7,145 bases of DNA from Fibrobacter sp. (GCA_012841225.1 DUVD01000140.1:1-7145), one strand, 5' to 3'; positions 1 through 6,454 are shown, counted from the stretch's first letter. Translations and numbers: made by a program. Notes: a model not told the origin generated them from the sequence alone.

Positions 1-17
1 CTAAACGTTTATATGCC

Positions 18-43
18 AAACGCGTCCTCAAGGGCGCGTTTTT
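18..43 (+). terminator. Probable intrinsic terminator of an upstream gene
   Basis: Bases 18-27 pair with 32-41 (arms AAACGCGTCC and GGGCGCGTTT, with one G-U wobble in RNA) around a TCAA tetraloop, and the 3' arm runs into five T residues (39-43). The T tract lies on the plus-strand side; the opposite strand has only a short T run, so the likely direction is plus. A TAA at 2-4 could be the stop codon of the gene it terminates, but that gene lies outside the window and its frame cannot be checked. Confidence 0.7.
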
Positions 44-298
44 GCGTTATCGCAGAAGCGCGACAGAAAAACAAGCGATTAGGTGCTTTCACGATATTTG
101 AGCCGATGTATGTATAAAAAACCGTGTCAATAAAAACACCTTATAAAATGAGAATGTAAAAACGAAAACTCACTTCTTTGCGGCATACGAGCAAAAAAAA
201 TAAAAGGCAATTAACAAGCGAAAATAAATGCCTTAAAGATTATATTAATAGCTATCGATAATGGGGTTAATAACAATTGGGTTCAACAGGGTGGTTTT
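44..298 (+). promoter_or_regulatory. AT-rich leader/promoter region of the secreted peptidase gene
   Basis: No gene is visible in these 255 bases. The region is A-rich and has several TATAAA-like strings (113-118, 142-147), none with a convincing -35 at the right distance. The best pair I can find is TTAAAG (233-238), an 18-base spacer and GATAAT (257-262), which would give a short 5' UTR of about 30 nt; this is weak. An imperfect palindrome (204-212 with 226-234, arms AAGGCA/TGCCTT plus two inner T-A pairs flanking an A-A mismatch) overlaps that -35 and could be an operator. AGGG at 288-291 is the likely ribosome binding site, 7 bases before the GTG start. Confidence 0.3.
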
Positions 299-1657
299 GT
301 GAAATCGTCATTAATATTTTTTTTCGCTTTAGCTGGCTTAGTCGCATCGACCTCAGCAGATATTGTTTGGAAGGGGAAGCGCGTCTCGGAGTGGCCAGCG
401 GAAGCGCTACCAGAAATGACTAACCAAAAGTCTATTTTAGCTAAAACGACGGTAACGGAAACCGGTATGGGGCTCTATCCTCGCCCTACTGGCGTAGTTA
501 AAGGCCTTACCCTGGTCATCGATTTTAGTGACCAACCAGCTCCTGCTTCTTTACAAGATGTGGATGATTGGCTTAATAAACCTGGGTTTAACAAAAACGG
601 GTGTAATGGATCGGTACGCGATTACTACAAGGACGCTTCAAATGGAAAAATCGACTATCAAAACACTGTGCTTGGATTTTACCGCGCGAAAAAACCAAAG
701 TCTTATTACGATGACGGCGAAGGTTACGAACGCGCCACAGAGTTGCTAAATGAAGTATTAGATTATTTTGACCCTCAAGTGAACTTTGCCGATTATGATA
801 ATGACGGCGATGGAAACACAGAAGCGATTAGCATTGTCTATGCGGGCGCTGGTGCAACATGGGGGAAAGGGATTTGGCCTCATTCTGGGTGGATAGGAAA
901 AAAACGCGATGGGGTTAATATTTCACGTTATATGATGACGGACTTGCCAGGCACTTTTTCGCTTTATGTTTTTGCTCATGAAAGTGGGCACATGGTATTT
1001 GGTTGGCCCGATTTATATTGGTTTGGCGATTATTGCCTTATGGCTAACCGGATGAATGATAAAAATCCTGTGGTGATTAATGATTTTTTTCGCGCAGACC
1101 AAGGTTGGATTCCTTTTGCCGATGTGGATGGTACTTCTGACGGTGTTTTTACCTCCACAGTAAATGGCATGGCTTATCGCTATAAAAACCCTAACAACAG
1201 TAAAGAAGGCTTTTTTTGGTGTAATATTGCCAATACAGGGCGTTATAGCGTCCTAAAAGGAAGTGGGCTACTTTTGTTTCACTATAATTTGAATGAAAGG
1301 GGAAATACTAGCGCTACTAATCTACAACTTCGCACTATACAAGCTGATAATAAAGCCGATTTACAAGCGCAGCAATGGCCAAGCCCTGGTAATGCCTCCA
1401 ACGATTTGTTTCGTAGCAAAACGACCCCCGAATTCAGCGCCAGCACAAGTGATTACTCCGCTTGGTATGACGGCTCTCCTTCAAACCTTCGCATTTGGGA
1501 TATTAGTAATGCGCAAACGAACATGACCTTTAAACTCGGTCTTGGAACCATTGCAAATAAATCCATCGTGAAGCCCACTAATAGAAATACAAGAATGCAA
1601 CAGGGCTTGGGTGGTTATTGGAATTTACTTGGCCAAAGAGAGAAACCCTTAAAATAA
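299..1657 (+). CDS. Secreted M6-family (immune inhibitor A-like) zinc metallopeptidase
   Basis: This is a 452-residue exported zinc protease. Residues 1-20 form a Sec signal peptide (Lys2, hydrophobic core 5-16, likely cleavage after STSA). The M6-type order follows: the GLTLVIDFSD strand at 69-78, GSVRDYYKDASNGK at 104-117, an EF-hand-like calcium loop DYDNDGDG at 165-172, and YAGAGA at 181-186. The active site is HESGH at 227-231, extended to HExxHxxGxxD; His227 and His231 should bind zinc, Glu228 is the catalytic base and Asp238 is the probable third ligand. GDYCLM at 243-248 fits the conserved segment that follows the active site in this family. The start is GTG with AGGG upstream; no in-frame ATG gives a better N-terminus. 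The family degrades extracellular proteins, so the likely role is nutrient acquisition or attack on other organisms' proteins; the substrate is unknown. The C-terminal 35 residues match no domain I know except for a short WNLLGQ string (see findings). The gene stands alone, convergent with ispD. Confidence 0.88.
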   Translation: MKSSLIFFFALAGLVASTSADIVWKGKRVSEWPAEALPEMTNQKSILAKTTVTETGMGLYPRPTGVVKGLTLVIDFSDQPAPASLQDVDDWLNKPGFNKNGCNGSVRDYYKDASNGKIDYQNTVLGFYRAKKPKSYYDDGEGYERATELLNEVLDYFDPQVNFADYDNDGDGNTEAISIVYAGAGATWGKGIWPHSGWIGKKRDGVNISRYMMTDLPGTFSLYVFAHESGHMVFGWPDLYWFGDYCLMANRMNDKNPVVINDFFRADQGWIPFADVDGTSDGVFTSTVNGMAYRYKNPNNSKEGFFWCNIANTGRYSVLKGSGLLLFHYNLNERGNTSATNLQLRTIQADNKADLQAQQWPSPGNASNDLFRSKTTPEFSASTSDYSAWYDGSPSNLRIWDISNAQTNMTFKLGLGTIANKSIVKPTNRNTRMQQGLGGYWNLLGQREKPLK

Positions 1658-1669
1658 TTAAATACGTTT

Positions 1670-2380
1670 TTATTTTATGGCAGAAAATCGTTCCCAGTCT
1701 TTGGGAGTCGTTACCTTATCGTTTAAGGTGTCACCGGGAATTACATGAACTGGTATTTTAAAGTACTCAAGAATAGAGGCTTCATCTGTGGGGGTAAAAC
1801 CGAGAGGGCTTTCCTCTATAGTTTGATATAGTGACTTTAAAAGTGCCACTTCACAACTTTGAGGCGTTTGAGCAAGCCACACCAAATTGCGATCTAATGT
1901 GCGCTGCACAAGACCAGCTTGAACCACCTTAACGGTATCACTCACAGGCCGAGCCACAATGCAAGCACCTTGAGCCTCAAGAACCCTGCATGATTCTAGA
2001 ATGCACTCTTTAGAAACAAAAGGACGAGCGACGTCGTGAACCAATACATAAGAAGCCTTGTTAATAGCTAGAACACCCTCGCGAACCGATTGCCAACGTT
2101 CTTTACCACCTATCACTATTTTTAACTTAGCCCTAAATTCTTTTAAAAAACCGCTTTCTTCGGAAAGTTCACGCTCAAAATGCGAAACCCAATCTTCTGG
2201 GACCACTAAAATCACCTCGACAATTTTATCGATAGATAAAAAGGTCTCTAAGCTATGAAAGTAGAGGGGCTTCCCTTGAAGAGTGAGTAATTGCTTAGGA
2301 ACAGTAGCCCCCATGCGCTTACCCAAACCACCTGCAGGTAAAACTGCTGCAAATTTTGATTGATTATTTAAATGAGCCAT
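1670..2380 (-). CDS. ispD: 2-C-methyl-D-erythritol 4-phosphate cytidylyltransferase
   Basis: This cytosolic enzyme of the MEP (non-mevalonate) isoprenoid pathway joins CTP and methylerythritol 4-phosphate to give CDP-methylerythritol and pyrophosphate. The protein is 236 residues, the same length as E. coli IspD. The CTP-binding loop PAGGLGKRMGATVPKQ is at 15-30, with Arg22 and Lys29 matching the catalytic Arg20/Lys27 of E. coli. VHDVARP at 114-120 supplies the metal- and nucleotide-binding Asp116 and Arg119. Other signatures are RPVSDTVK (144-151), Arg164 before AQTPQ (170-174), TDEASI (198-203) and Lys222, equivalent to E. coli Lys213. All key residues are present, so the enzyme should be active. 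The ATG at 2378-2380 has no clear Shine-Dalgarno; the upstream 20 bases are A/T only apart from two G. No ispF follows, unlike the common ispDF pair. The 3' end faces the peptidase gene across 12 bp with no terminator hairpin. Confidence 0.96.
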   Translation of the reverse strand: MAHLNNQSKFAAVLPAGGLGKRMGATVPKQLLTLQGKPLYFHSLETFLSIDKIVEVILVVPEDWVSHFERELSEESGFLKEFRAKLKIVIGGKERWQSVREGVLAINKASYVLVHDVARPFVSKECILESCRVLEAQGACIVARPVSDTVKVVQAGLVQRTLDRNLVWLAQTPQSCEVALLKSLYQTIEESPLGFTPTDEASILEYFKIPVHVIPGDTLNDKVTTPKDWERFSAIK

Positions 2381-2530
2381 AAAACAAAAACTAATAATTT
2401 TTTGAAATGAAAGTGTTAAATCACTGGGTTTCGCTAAAACAAAGGCAAAACCCCTTTACTTATATTAACGGCGGGCTTAATCTTTTTTGTAAGAAAAGGG
2501 TAAAAAGTGTTTTTGGTGAATAACAGCCTG
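2381..2530. promoter_or_regulatory. Divergent ispD/thrS intergenic region with overlapping inverted repeats
   Basis: This region must hold the promoters for ispD (leftward) and thrS (rightward). A TATATT at 2461-2466 is a plausible thrS -10 and would give a leader of about 140 nt, but no good -35 precedes it. Two inverted repeats overlap here. GGGTTT (2426-2431) pairs with AAACCC (2448-2453), with GC/GC continuing the stem inside a C-A mismatch. CCCTTTaCTTA (2452-2462) pairs with TAAGaAAAGGG (2490-2500), ten of eleven positions, enclosing a nested ATTAA/TTAAT stem (2464-2468 with 2477-2481). The two stems share the C residues at 2452-2453, so they are mutually exclusive if both are transcribed. 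I could not find a convincing ispD promoter. Confidence 0.4.
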
Positions 2531-2554
2531 AAAAGGGATGCAGAAGCGCCTTTT
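2531..2554 (+). promoter_or_regulatory. Upstream hairpin of the thrS leader
   Basis: AAAAGG (2531-2536) pairs with CCTTTT (2549-2554). After a two-base bulge the stem continues with a U-G, a G-C and a C-G pair (2539-2541 with 2546-2548), closing on an AGAA loop. It is not a terminator: no T tract follows and the thrS start lies downstream. Its position, one linker upstream of the anticodon-like hairpin at 2578-2596, matches the second stem-loop of the E. coli thrS operator. The same AAAAGGG string occurs at 2494-2500, so CCTTTT has an alternative partner. Confidence 0.45.
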
Positions 2555-2577
2555 ATTTCCTAAATTCGCTTTTACCG

Positions 2578-2596
2578 CTGGATGTCGTATTTCCAG
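2578..2596 (+). promoter_or_regulatory. Candidate tRNA-Thr anticodon-arm mimic in the thrS leader (translational operator)
   Basis: CTGGA (2578-2582) pairs perfectly with TCCAG (2592-2596), like a 5-bp anticodon stem. Inside, a U-U apposition (2583/2591) closes a seven-base loop, G-U-C-G-U-A-U (2584-2590). Read as a tRNA anticodon loop this gives U33, anticodon C34-G35-U36 (threonine) and A37. The C-G-U lies at -30 to -28 from the thrS AUG, and the Shine-Dalgarno AAAGGA (2604-2609) starts 8 bases after the stem. In E. coli, ThrRS binds a hairpin with C-G-U about 30 nt before the AUG and blocks ribosome binding. The sequence match is seen directly; the function here is inferred. Confidence 0.55.
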
Positions 2597-2603
2597 GGAA
2601 AAT

Positions 2604-2609
2604 AAAGGA
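2604..2609 (+). promoter_or_regulatory. thrS ribosome binding site that decides the start codon
   Basis: AAAGGA lies 6 bases before the ATG at 2616-2618 and fixes the start there. The reading frame is open back to another ATG at 2538, but that codon sits inside the upstream hairpin, has no Shine-Dalgarno, and would add 26 residues before the conserved TGS-domain start. Confidence 0.8.
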
Positions 2610-2615
2610 CTCTAT

Positions 2616-4550
2616 ATGAATCAAATCGAACTCACTCTCCCCGACAGCTCCGTACGTTCCGTTGCATCGGGCACAACCGGCCTTGAAATAGCAAAAAGCA
2701 TTGCAGAAGGCCTAGCTCGCAGGGCACTCGCCGTTAAATTAAACGACAAGATCCTCGACCTCAACCGCCCTCTCGAAGAAAGCGGCACTTTCACGATTAT
2801 TACTCCAAGTAACGATCCCGATGCCCTTTTTGTACTGCGCCACTCTTGCGCTCACGTACTCGCCGAAGCCGTTTGTGAACTTTTTCCAGGCACAAAACTC
2901 GCTTATGGCCCTCCGATTGAAAAAGGTTTTTATTACGATTTGATGACCCCAACACCTCTAGTTTTAGACGATCTCGCCAAAATTGAAAAAAGAATGAAAG
3001 AGATCATCAAAGAAGACCGCCCTTTTACCCGGCTTGATTTTAATGAAAAAGAAGGCCTCGAAAGAGTACAAGATGACAAGTACAAATCGGATAACGCCAA
3101 GCGCGCCCTTATGCGCGAAGATAGCACTGGCATTTTAAGCTTTTATGTTACCGGTGAGCAAAATGAAAACTGGGAAGACCTTTGCGCTGGGCCTCACATT
3201 CCAAGCACTGGAAAAATCAAGGCATTTAAACTCTTATCTCTTGCTGGGGCATACTGGCACGGTGATCAAGCAAGCGATCAACTTACCCGCATTTACGGTA
3301 CTTGCTTTGCCGACAAAGAAGGCCTCGAAGCGCATCTCAAATTTATTGAAGAAGCCGAAAAACGAGATCATCGTAAGATTGGAAAAGAACTCGAATTGTA
3401 CCATATCGAAGACCACTCCCCTGGCATGGTCTTTTGGCATCCCAAGGGCACTATTATGGTTAACGCCCTTAAGCAATACATTCGCGAAAAAATAAATCGC
3501 CTAGGCTACGATGAAGTCATTACACCAGAAATCGTCGATAAGTCGCTTTGGGTTAAATCAGGACATGCCGATAAATACAATGAAAACATGTTCAAAACCA
3601 TGGCAAGCGACCGCGAAATGGCTGTCAAGCCCATGAACTGCCCATGTCATATTGAAATTTTCAATCAAGGCTTAAAGTCTTGGCGCGATCTTCCTTTACG
3701 TATGGCCGAGTTTGGCAAGTGTCATCGCTATGAGCCCGCAGGCACTATGCACGGTTTAATGCGCGTCCGCGGCTTTGTTCAAGATGACGGGCACATTTTT
3801 TGCACCGAAGAGCAAATCGCCTCAGAGGTTTCTGACTTTTGCCAATTAGTAAAAGAAATTTACGCTGAATTTGGCTTCAACCAAATTTTAGTCAAGTTTT
3901 CTACTCGCCCAGAAAAGCGTGTCGGTTCAGACGATCTTTGGGACAAGGCAGAACACGCCTTAGAAGAAGCGACTAAACTTGCCAAATTAGAATACGAATT
4001 AAATCCTGGCGAAGGGGCGTTCTATGGTCCTAAACTCGAATTCGTGTTAAAAGACAGTCTTGGTCGCGATTGGCAGTGCGGCACCATTCAAGTGGACTTT
4101 AATATGCCACAGCGATTAGGAGCGGAATACGTCGGTAAAGACAATCAAAAGCACATCCCTGTGATGCTTCACCGCGCTGCTGTTGGCTCTATTGAACGAT
4201 TCTTAGGTATATTAATCGAAGAGTTTATGGGCGATTTTCCTTTATGGATGTCTCCTGTGCAAGCTCGCCTACTACCCATTTCCGAGAAGTTCGCCGATTA
4301 CGCCAAAGAAATTCAAGACCTGCTTATTCAAACTGGTATCCGCGCCGAAATAGATGACTCTAACGAAAAATTAGGTTATAAAATTAGGCAGTGTGAGCTT
4401 CAAAAAGTCCCTTTCCTTTTAGTGGTCGGAGAAAAAGAAGTCACCGAGGGCAAAGTCTCTGTTCGCCAAAGAAAAGAAGGCGATAAAGGCACTATGACCG
4501 TCGCTGAATTTATAGAAATGACAGCCGAAGCAAGAAAGATCATACGCTAA
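2616..4550 (+). CDS. thrS: Threonyl-tRNA synthetase
   Basis: This cytosolic class II synthetase charges tRNA-Thr with threonine using ATP. From this start it has 644 residues (E. coli: 642). Domain order is TGS (about 1-63), the editing domain (about 64-245), the catalytic core (about 250-540) and the anticodon-binding domain (about 545-644). The editing site that removes mischarged serine is intact: His76 and His80 in RHSCAH, Cys190 and His194 in CAGPH. The zinc ligands that recognise threonine are Cys342 (MNCPCH), His393 (DDGH) and His519 (MLHR), each offset +8 from E. coli Cys334/His385/His511. Motif 2 Arg371 (CHRYEP) and motif 3 Arg528 (GSIERF) are present. Codons end in C more often than in neighbouring genes, especially in the first 200 bases, consistent with high expression. 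The gene is apparently monocistronic: a terminator follows and the usual infC-rpmI-rplT partners are absent. The leader suggests translational autocontrol. Confidence 0.98.
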   Translation: MNQIELTLPDSSVRSVASGTTGLEIAKSIAEGLARRALAVKLNDKILDLNRPLEESGTFTIITPSNDPDALFVLRHSCAHVLAEAVCELFPGTKLAYGPPIEKGFYYDLMTPTPLVLDDLAKIEKRMKEIIKEDRPFTRLDFNEKEGLERVQDDKYKSDNAKRALMREDSTGILSFYVTGEQNENWEDLCAGPHIPSTGKIKAFKLLSLAGAYWHGDQASDQLTRIYGTCFADKEGLEAHLKFIEEAEKRDHRKIGKELELYHIEDHSPGMVFWHPKGTIMVNALKQYIREKINRLGYDEVITPEIVDKSLWVKSGHADKYNENMFKTMASDREMAVKPMNCPCHIEIFNQGLKSWRDLPLRMAEFGKCHRYEPAGTMHGLMRVRGFVQDDGHIFCTEEQIASEVSDFCQLVKEIYAEFGFNQILVKFSTRPEKRVGSDDLWDKAEHALEEATKLAKLEYELNPGEGAFYGPKLEFVLKDSLGRDWQCGTIQVDFNMPQRLGAEYVGKDNQKHIPVMLHRAAVGSIERFLGILIEEFMGDFPLWMSPVQARLLPISEKFADYAKEIQDLLIQTGIRAEIDDSNEKLGYKIRQCELQKVPFLLVVGEKEVTEGKVSVRQRKEGDKGTMTVAEFIEMTAEARKIIR

Positions 4551-4570
4551 GCAAAACACTATTAATTAAA

Positions 4571-4601
4571 ACTCCCAGTCGAAGTGACTGGGAGTTTTTT
4601 T
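4571..4601 (+). terminator. Intrinsic terminator of thrS, possibly bidirectional
   Basis: ACTCCCAGTC (4571-4580) pairs perfectly with GACTGGGAGT (4586-4595) around a five-base GAAGT loop, followed by an uninterrupted T run to 4601. It starts 20 bases after the thrS stop codon. On the other strand the stem is followed by a shorter T run (complement of 4568-4570) and more A/T. Because the minus-strand gene ends at 4606, the same hairpin may also terminate that gene. Confidence 0.93.
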
Positions 4602-4605
4602 CAAA

Positions 4606-5196
4606 TCAATGCTTATGCCCGCCACCACCTTCCAAAATATCGTGCAAAGCTTCTATGGAGTGCGTGTAGTCCACGTAAGCAGCGACATATTCTCTACCTT
4701 TTTCTGCGGATATATTTTTCTCTTTTTCAAGTGTAACCACTTTTTCATACTTTTTTTGAATTATGGTACCAATATGTTTATTTAGCTTTTCTAGTAAGCT
4801 TTTGATGTCTTTTTTTGCCAAAGCGTTATCGCTCAATTGAACGATTGCTTTAGTACTGCCCGCCTCTTTTAGACCAGTATAGGGCGCCCCTTCAGTTTCT
4901 CGATGCAAACGCACTATGGTTTCAAGAAAATATTTTTTCACAATAGCGTATGTTTCTTTATCACCATTTTTTAGCTTATTAGCCTGATTGAACAAAGAAA
5001 CGACCTCCGGTTCTTGCCCTTTATCGATCCATTTTAAAGCCAAGTTGACATTATTCGTTTCAAGAGCCTTAAGAGCGTCCTTAATGGTTGGGCCATCGTA
5101 AGAATCGCAATGTGCCGATACAGGGATCGGGCTCAAAGCCAAAAACAACAAGACTAACGCCGTTGAAAAGCCGGTTCTAAGATTATACTTTTTCAT
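4606..5196 (-). CDS. Exported DUF6448-family protein with His-Cys mature N-terminus
   Basis: This is a 196-residue protein of unknown function that I place in DUF6448 from memory of the family pattern: HCD..DGP at the mature start, ALETNNVNLAL..I, and RLHRETEGAPYTGLK..G. Residues 1-28 are a Sec signal peptide (MKKYNLR, hydrophobic 11-24, cleavage after PVSA), leaving His29 as the first mature residue; the protein should be periplasmic or secreted. The rest is predicted helical. Cys30 is the only cysteine. Histidines at 29, 98, 141, 179, 185, 194 and 196, with a terminal GGGGHKH, suggest metal binding (inference). The mature start resembles the NiSOD nickel hook (HCDLPCG) but has Asp34 where NiSOD has its second cysteine. 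The start is supported by AAGGAG at 5203-5208, 6 bases before the ATG. It lies downstream of a membrane AraC regulator on the same strand, behind a 133-bp gap, so it may have its own promoter. Confidence 0.8.
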   Translation of the reverse strand: MKKYNLRTGFSTALVLLFLALSPIPVSAHCDSYDGPTIKDALKALETNNVNLALKWIDKGQEPEVVSLFNQANKLKNGDKETYAIVKKYFLETIVRLHRETEGAPYTGLKEAGSTKAIVQLSDNALAKKDIKSLLEKLNKHIGTIIQKKYEKVVTLEKEKNISAEKGREYVAAYVDYTHSIEALHDILEGGGGHKH

Positions 5197-5329
5197 GATT
5201 AACTCCTTAAAAATGCTAATTAAATAATTAACTATGAATAAAATTATAATGAGGAGCTCTTTTCTGCGACCTACTTCCTAATGTAGTACTCATTCGCTCA
5301 AAACATGGCAAAAAGTGATGGAAAACCGA
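5197..5329 (-). promoter_or_regulatory. Probable promoter region of the DUF6448 gene
   Basis: This 133-bp gap is much longer than the 43-bp gap between the two genes upstream, which suggests separate transcription of the DUF6448 gene. Read on the minus strand it contains TATAAT (complement of 5243-5248), a consensus -10, but the base string 17 positions further upstream (complement of 5266-5271, GGTCGC) is not a -35, so an activator may be needed. A weak hairpin (CTAC/GTAG inside GCGA/TCGC, about 5264-5297) lies just upstream of that position. No T-tailed terminator for the AraC-type gene is visible. Confidence 0.4.
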
Positions 5330-6454
5330 TTAAAACTGACTTTTATACTCGCTTGGAGTAAGCCCTGTTGCATTTTTAAAAACTCGATTAAACGCTGATT
5401 TTGTGTTAAAACCACTTTCAAACGCAATACCAAGCAATGATAAGTGGTTGTATTCGGGATCGGTCACCTTTGCTTTGACTTCTTCTACCCTATACTGATT
5501 AATAAAATCAAAGAAGTTGAGGCCCAATTTTTCGTTAATGACTCGCGAAAGGTGATGCGATGGAATGGCAAGCTTGGTGGCTAGCTCGGGAAGCGTTAGG
5601 TTGGCGTCCATATATGGTTTTTCTGCAATCATAAACCGATTGATTTTATTTAGGTATAGCTCAGAATCCTCCTCTTTGAGCAATACGCCAGCGTATTTTT
5701 TCTTTGGTTCAATAACATATTCGACTTTTTGATCCGGATATTGAATAAAAACTTCTTTTTGCTTGAGTCCAAAATACCCAACCAGAATAACAAAGAAGGA
5801 CAATGAGAAAAACAACCCATTAGTACAAAACGCCCATGAAAAGAAATGAAATGCGTGGTGAATGGAGGTAAAGAGGATTAAAATAGTCCAAACTCCACCA
5901 AAAGAATAGACCAGTTTTTTTAACCAATCTAGGTCAATATTTTCTGCTTTGGAAAAATTATCCAAAATAGAAGCATCTAGTTTTCTAAACAGCCTAAAAG
6001 AGAGAACAAAGTAAACCGGTCCAGATAAAACCGTGAGCAACAAGAAAAAGTTAAACAAAAAAGGCGTTTTATGTGCCGTTTCGACATGATCTAGCCTTAT
6101 TCCTTTTGAAAATTCAGGAAATATGGTGCTAATAAGAAGAAAAGCGTTGAACAAGACAAAAGGGGCAAAATGAATGAGGTCTTTTTGGGTTAAACGAGGG
6201 TTTTCATTTACTAAAGCGGAAATGTATAAGTATAAGAACGGGCCATGCAGCATGAGCATCGAAATAAAAATAGCCGAAAGCAGATGATAATCAACAAATA
6301 AAGTCTCAGAAAAAAGTGAATAGCTGCCAATATACGCCCCTAAATAGAACAACCAAACAATTAAAACTTTATCGTGATATGCTTTTTTTTTCTGCAAAAG
6401 TAAAATGCTGAAAAAAAACGCATTAAAGACGGCAATCAAAAACAAATACTTCAT
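5330..6454 (-). CDS. Membrane-anchored AraC-family transcriptional regulator
   Basis: This 374-residue protein has an integral membrane N-terminal half and an AraC-type DNA-binding C-terminus. Hydrophobic segments lie at about 1-20, 29-48, 56-80, 94-112, 131-155, 181-203 and 208-230, seven in all. A linker (231-265) leads to the AraC domain (about 266-374). The first helix-turn-helix is around LTLPELATKLAIPSHHLSRV (286-305); the second is at about 337-360, followed by the family signature GFNTKSAFNRVFKNATGLTP (348-367). The architecture resembles the membrane-bound AraC regulators frequent in Bacteroidota; the membrane part presumably senses an envelope or lipid-soluble signal and DNA binding occurs from the membrane (inference). 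The start ATG at 6452-6454 has only a distant AGGG (complement of 6466-6469), 11 bases upstream, so translation may be weak. It sits 43 bp behind the AhpD-like gene on the same strand, a probable operon. Candidate targets are that operon and the DUF6448 gene. Confidence 0.88.
   Translation of the reverse strand: MKYLFLIAVFNAFFFSILLLQKKKAYHDKVLIVWLFYLGAYIGSYSLFSETLFVDYHLLSAIFISMLMLHGPFLYLYISALVNENPRLTQKDLIHFAPFVLFNAFLLISTIFPEFSKGIRLDHVETAHKTPFLFNFFLLLTVLSGPVYFVLSFRLFRKLDASILDNFSKAENIDLDWLKKLVYSFGGVWTILILFTSIHHAFHFFSWAFCTNGLFFSLSFFVILVGYFGLKQKEVFIQYPDQKVEYVIEPKKKYAGVLLKEEDSELYLNKINRFMIAEKPYMDANLTLPELATKLAIPSHHLSRVINEKLGLNFFDFINQYRVEEVKAKVTDPEYNHLSLLGIAFESGFNTKSAFNRVFKNATGLTPSEYKSQF

Noticed and set aside
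2392..2420. ispD promoter made of TTTAAC, a 17-base spacer and TTATTA on the minus strand
   Set aside because: The spacing is right but the -10 matches the consensus at only one position.
2538..2615. A longer thrS reading frame beginning at the ATG at 2538 (26 extra residues)
   Set aside because: That ATG lies inside a hairpin and has no Shine-Dalgarno. The extra residues do not fit a TGS-domain start, and the ATG at 2616 has AAAGGA at ideal spacing and gives the usual family length.
2381..2615. T-box riboswitch upstream of thrS
   Set aside because: No T-box consensus and no terminator/antiterminator with a T tract before the start codon; the stem-loops sit next to the Shine-Dalgarno and fit translational control better.
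3234..3476. Antisense open frame of 80 codons inside thrS
   Set aside because: It is an out-of-frame shadow of the conserved thrS sequence, with no start signals.
3145..3495. Open frame of 116 codons on the plus strand inside thrS
   Set aside because: It lies wholly within thrS in another frame, has no ribosome binding site and its translation matches nothing recognisable.
5281..5329. Terminator for the AraC-type gene
   Set aside because: Short complementary pieces exist, but no stable stem is followed by a T tract on the minus strand.
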